A program made the translations under genes and the position numbers. The notes beneath the pieces are model-generated. The model made no database searches, was not told the DNA's origin, and worked only from the letters and a program-made list of their open reading frames with translations. Shown one piece after another: positions 63,421 through 64,000 of a stretch of 64,000 bases of DNA. Positions within the stretch are counted from its first letter, which is position 1, and every line of letters starts with the position of its first letter. Source of the stretch: Rhizobium binae (GTDB lineage: Bacteria; Pseudomonadota; Alphaproteobacteria; Rhizobiales; Rhizobiaceae); contig NZ_CP071606.1 of assembly GCF_017357225.1 (NCBI RefSeq), forward strand, positions 186,001 to 250,000, in the 5' to 3' direction.

Positions 63421-63491
63421 GGCATGATTATCCGATACTGGTCTCGCGGCAGGCGGCCGCGGCGGATTGATGGTGGATTGAGATATTTCTT

Positions 63492-63506
63492 GATATGTTA
63501 CATATC
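63492..63506. promoter_or_regulatory. Palindromic operator in the divergent GntR/dehydratase spacer
   Basis: GATATGTTACATATC: 6-bp arms around TTA, 72 bp upstream of the dehydratase start and 45 bp upstream of the GntR start. Size and symmetry fit an FCD-GntR dimer. Confidence 0.5.
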
Positions 63507-63550
63507 GCCGGTAACGACCGTCCCGGTCGTCGACAACGCGAAGGTTTGGC

Positions 63551-64000
63551 ATGAGCGAGCGCAGGAGCAGGGAAAAATCCGCGGGGGGAACGGTCGGCCG
63601 TGGCCAGATCAACCTGATGGAGGTCGCTTATGAGCGGCTTGAACAGCTTATTATCAATTGCGATCTTAAGCCCGGCTCGTTCCTGTCGATCCAGGATCTG
63701 CAATCCATGACCGGCAGCAGCCGCACCCCCATCTATCACGCCGTCGGCAGGCTGGCGACGGACACGCTGGTCGTCATTCACCCCCGCCACGGTGTGCGCA
63801 TCGCGCCGATCGATCTCGCCCGCGAACGGATGCTGCTCCAGCTTCGCAAAGATCTGGAACGCTTTGTGCTGCGGCTGGCGGTCGAGCGGGCGACGACGAC
63901 CCACCGCACGCAGATCATGCATGTGGCGCGCACAATGCGCAGTCATCGCGATGCCATGACGATGGCCGAGTTCAACGCCTTTGACAGCCGTATTGACAAG
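63551..64000 (+). CDS. GntR-family transcriptional regulator, truncated by window end
   Basis: 150 codons visible from MSERRSREKSAGGTVGRGQI. Winged helix at about residues 18-85 (LQSMTGSSRTPIYHAVGRLA), then the start of an FCD-type helical domain (LLQLRKDLERFVLRLAVERA). Continues beyond base 64000. Divergent from the sugar-acid operon and probably its regulator. Confidence 0.85.
   Translation, partial: MSERRSREKSAGGTVGRGQINLMEVAYERLEQLIINCDLKPGSFLSIQDLQSMTGSSRTPIYHAVGRLATDTLVVIHPRHGVRIAPIDLARERMLLQLRKDLERFVLRLAVERATTTHRTQIMHVARTMRSHRDAMTMAEFNAFDSRIDK

Noticed and set aside
62314..63633. 439-codon plus-strand open frame over the dehydratase gene
   Set aside because: Antisense shadow; the minus strand encodes a complete enolase-superfamily protein, and this frame would also overlap the GntR gene.

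Overview
The window looks like a replicon of a Rhizobium-type alphaproteobacterium. Protein-coding GC is high, nearly half of the sequence is ABC solute-uptake operons with their own LysR or GntR regulators, and small families typical of Rhizobiaceae plasmids are present (DUF736, DUF2934, an ExoI/thermonuclease-type tail, ArdC). No rRNA, tRNA, CRISPR array or replication origin was recognised. The organism call is inference from gene content. No search was run.

Layout. (1) 61-5316: a four-gene operon with a binding protein, a very large fused permease, an ATPase (AfuABC/FbpABC-like) and an inositol-monophosphatase-family enzyme. (2) 5591-16056: a LysR regulator divergent from a PotDABC-type transporter, then a broken gabT, an intact gabD, an NTF2-like protein and a class III aminotransferase; this looks like uptake and degradation of GABA, a polyamine or another omega-amine. 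(3) 16130-37160: a roughly 21 kb mosaic of mobile and decaying DNA. It holds a shredded NYN-domain gene, a complete IS1182-type element, VapBC, an ArdC gene split by a 7.4 kb tyrosine-recombinase element, plasmid-type small genes, fragments of IS66 and IS5 elements, and an AT-rich patch. A Fic protein follows at 37161. (4) 38427-48910: a GntR regulator, a TIM-barrel epimerase and a polar amino-acid permease plus binding protein on the minus strand. Divergent from them are a PotABCD-type operon, an M24 peptidase and a flavin-reductase-like protein. (5) 49085-59988: MmgE/PrpD, two tandem LysR regulators, a dipeptide-type ABC transporter with a fused double ATPase, a cytoplasmic beta-lactamase-fold hydrolase and an AbgB-like amidohydrolase. 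(6) 60395-64000: a sugar-acid gene set (enolase-superfamily dehydratase, SDR, zinc alcohol dehydrogenase) divergent from a GntR regulator that runs off the end.

The main discovery is the element at about 21.04-28.47 kb. It interrupts ardC exactly after the second His codon of the HEATH zinc-protease motif; the two halves rejoin in frame to a 308-residue ArdC. The ends are 31-bp inverted repeats (one mismatch). Each end also carries an inverted inner copy of the core motif exactly 50 bp further in. Joining the two ends recreates a tyrosine-recombinase core site (CGGCATAA / AACGCA / TTATGCCG), and a complete inverted copy of that site lies at the right end. The element carries three overlapping tyrosine-recombinase genes, as in RIT (recombinase in trio) elements, two of them now broken. 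It also carries cargo that such trios normally lack: an old-yellow-enzyme reductase, a TetR regulator with twin operators over a clear promoter, a YciI-like protein and a 3-methyladenine DNA glycosylase. This looks like a portable electrophile/alkylation defence cassette. An IS256-family copy with a 9-bp target duplication later landed in the last codons of the reductase gene.
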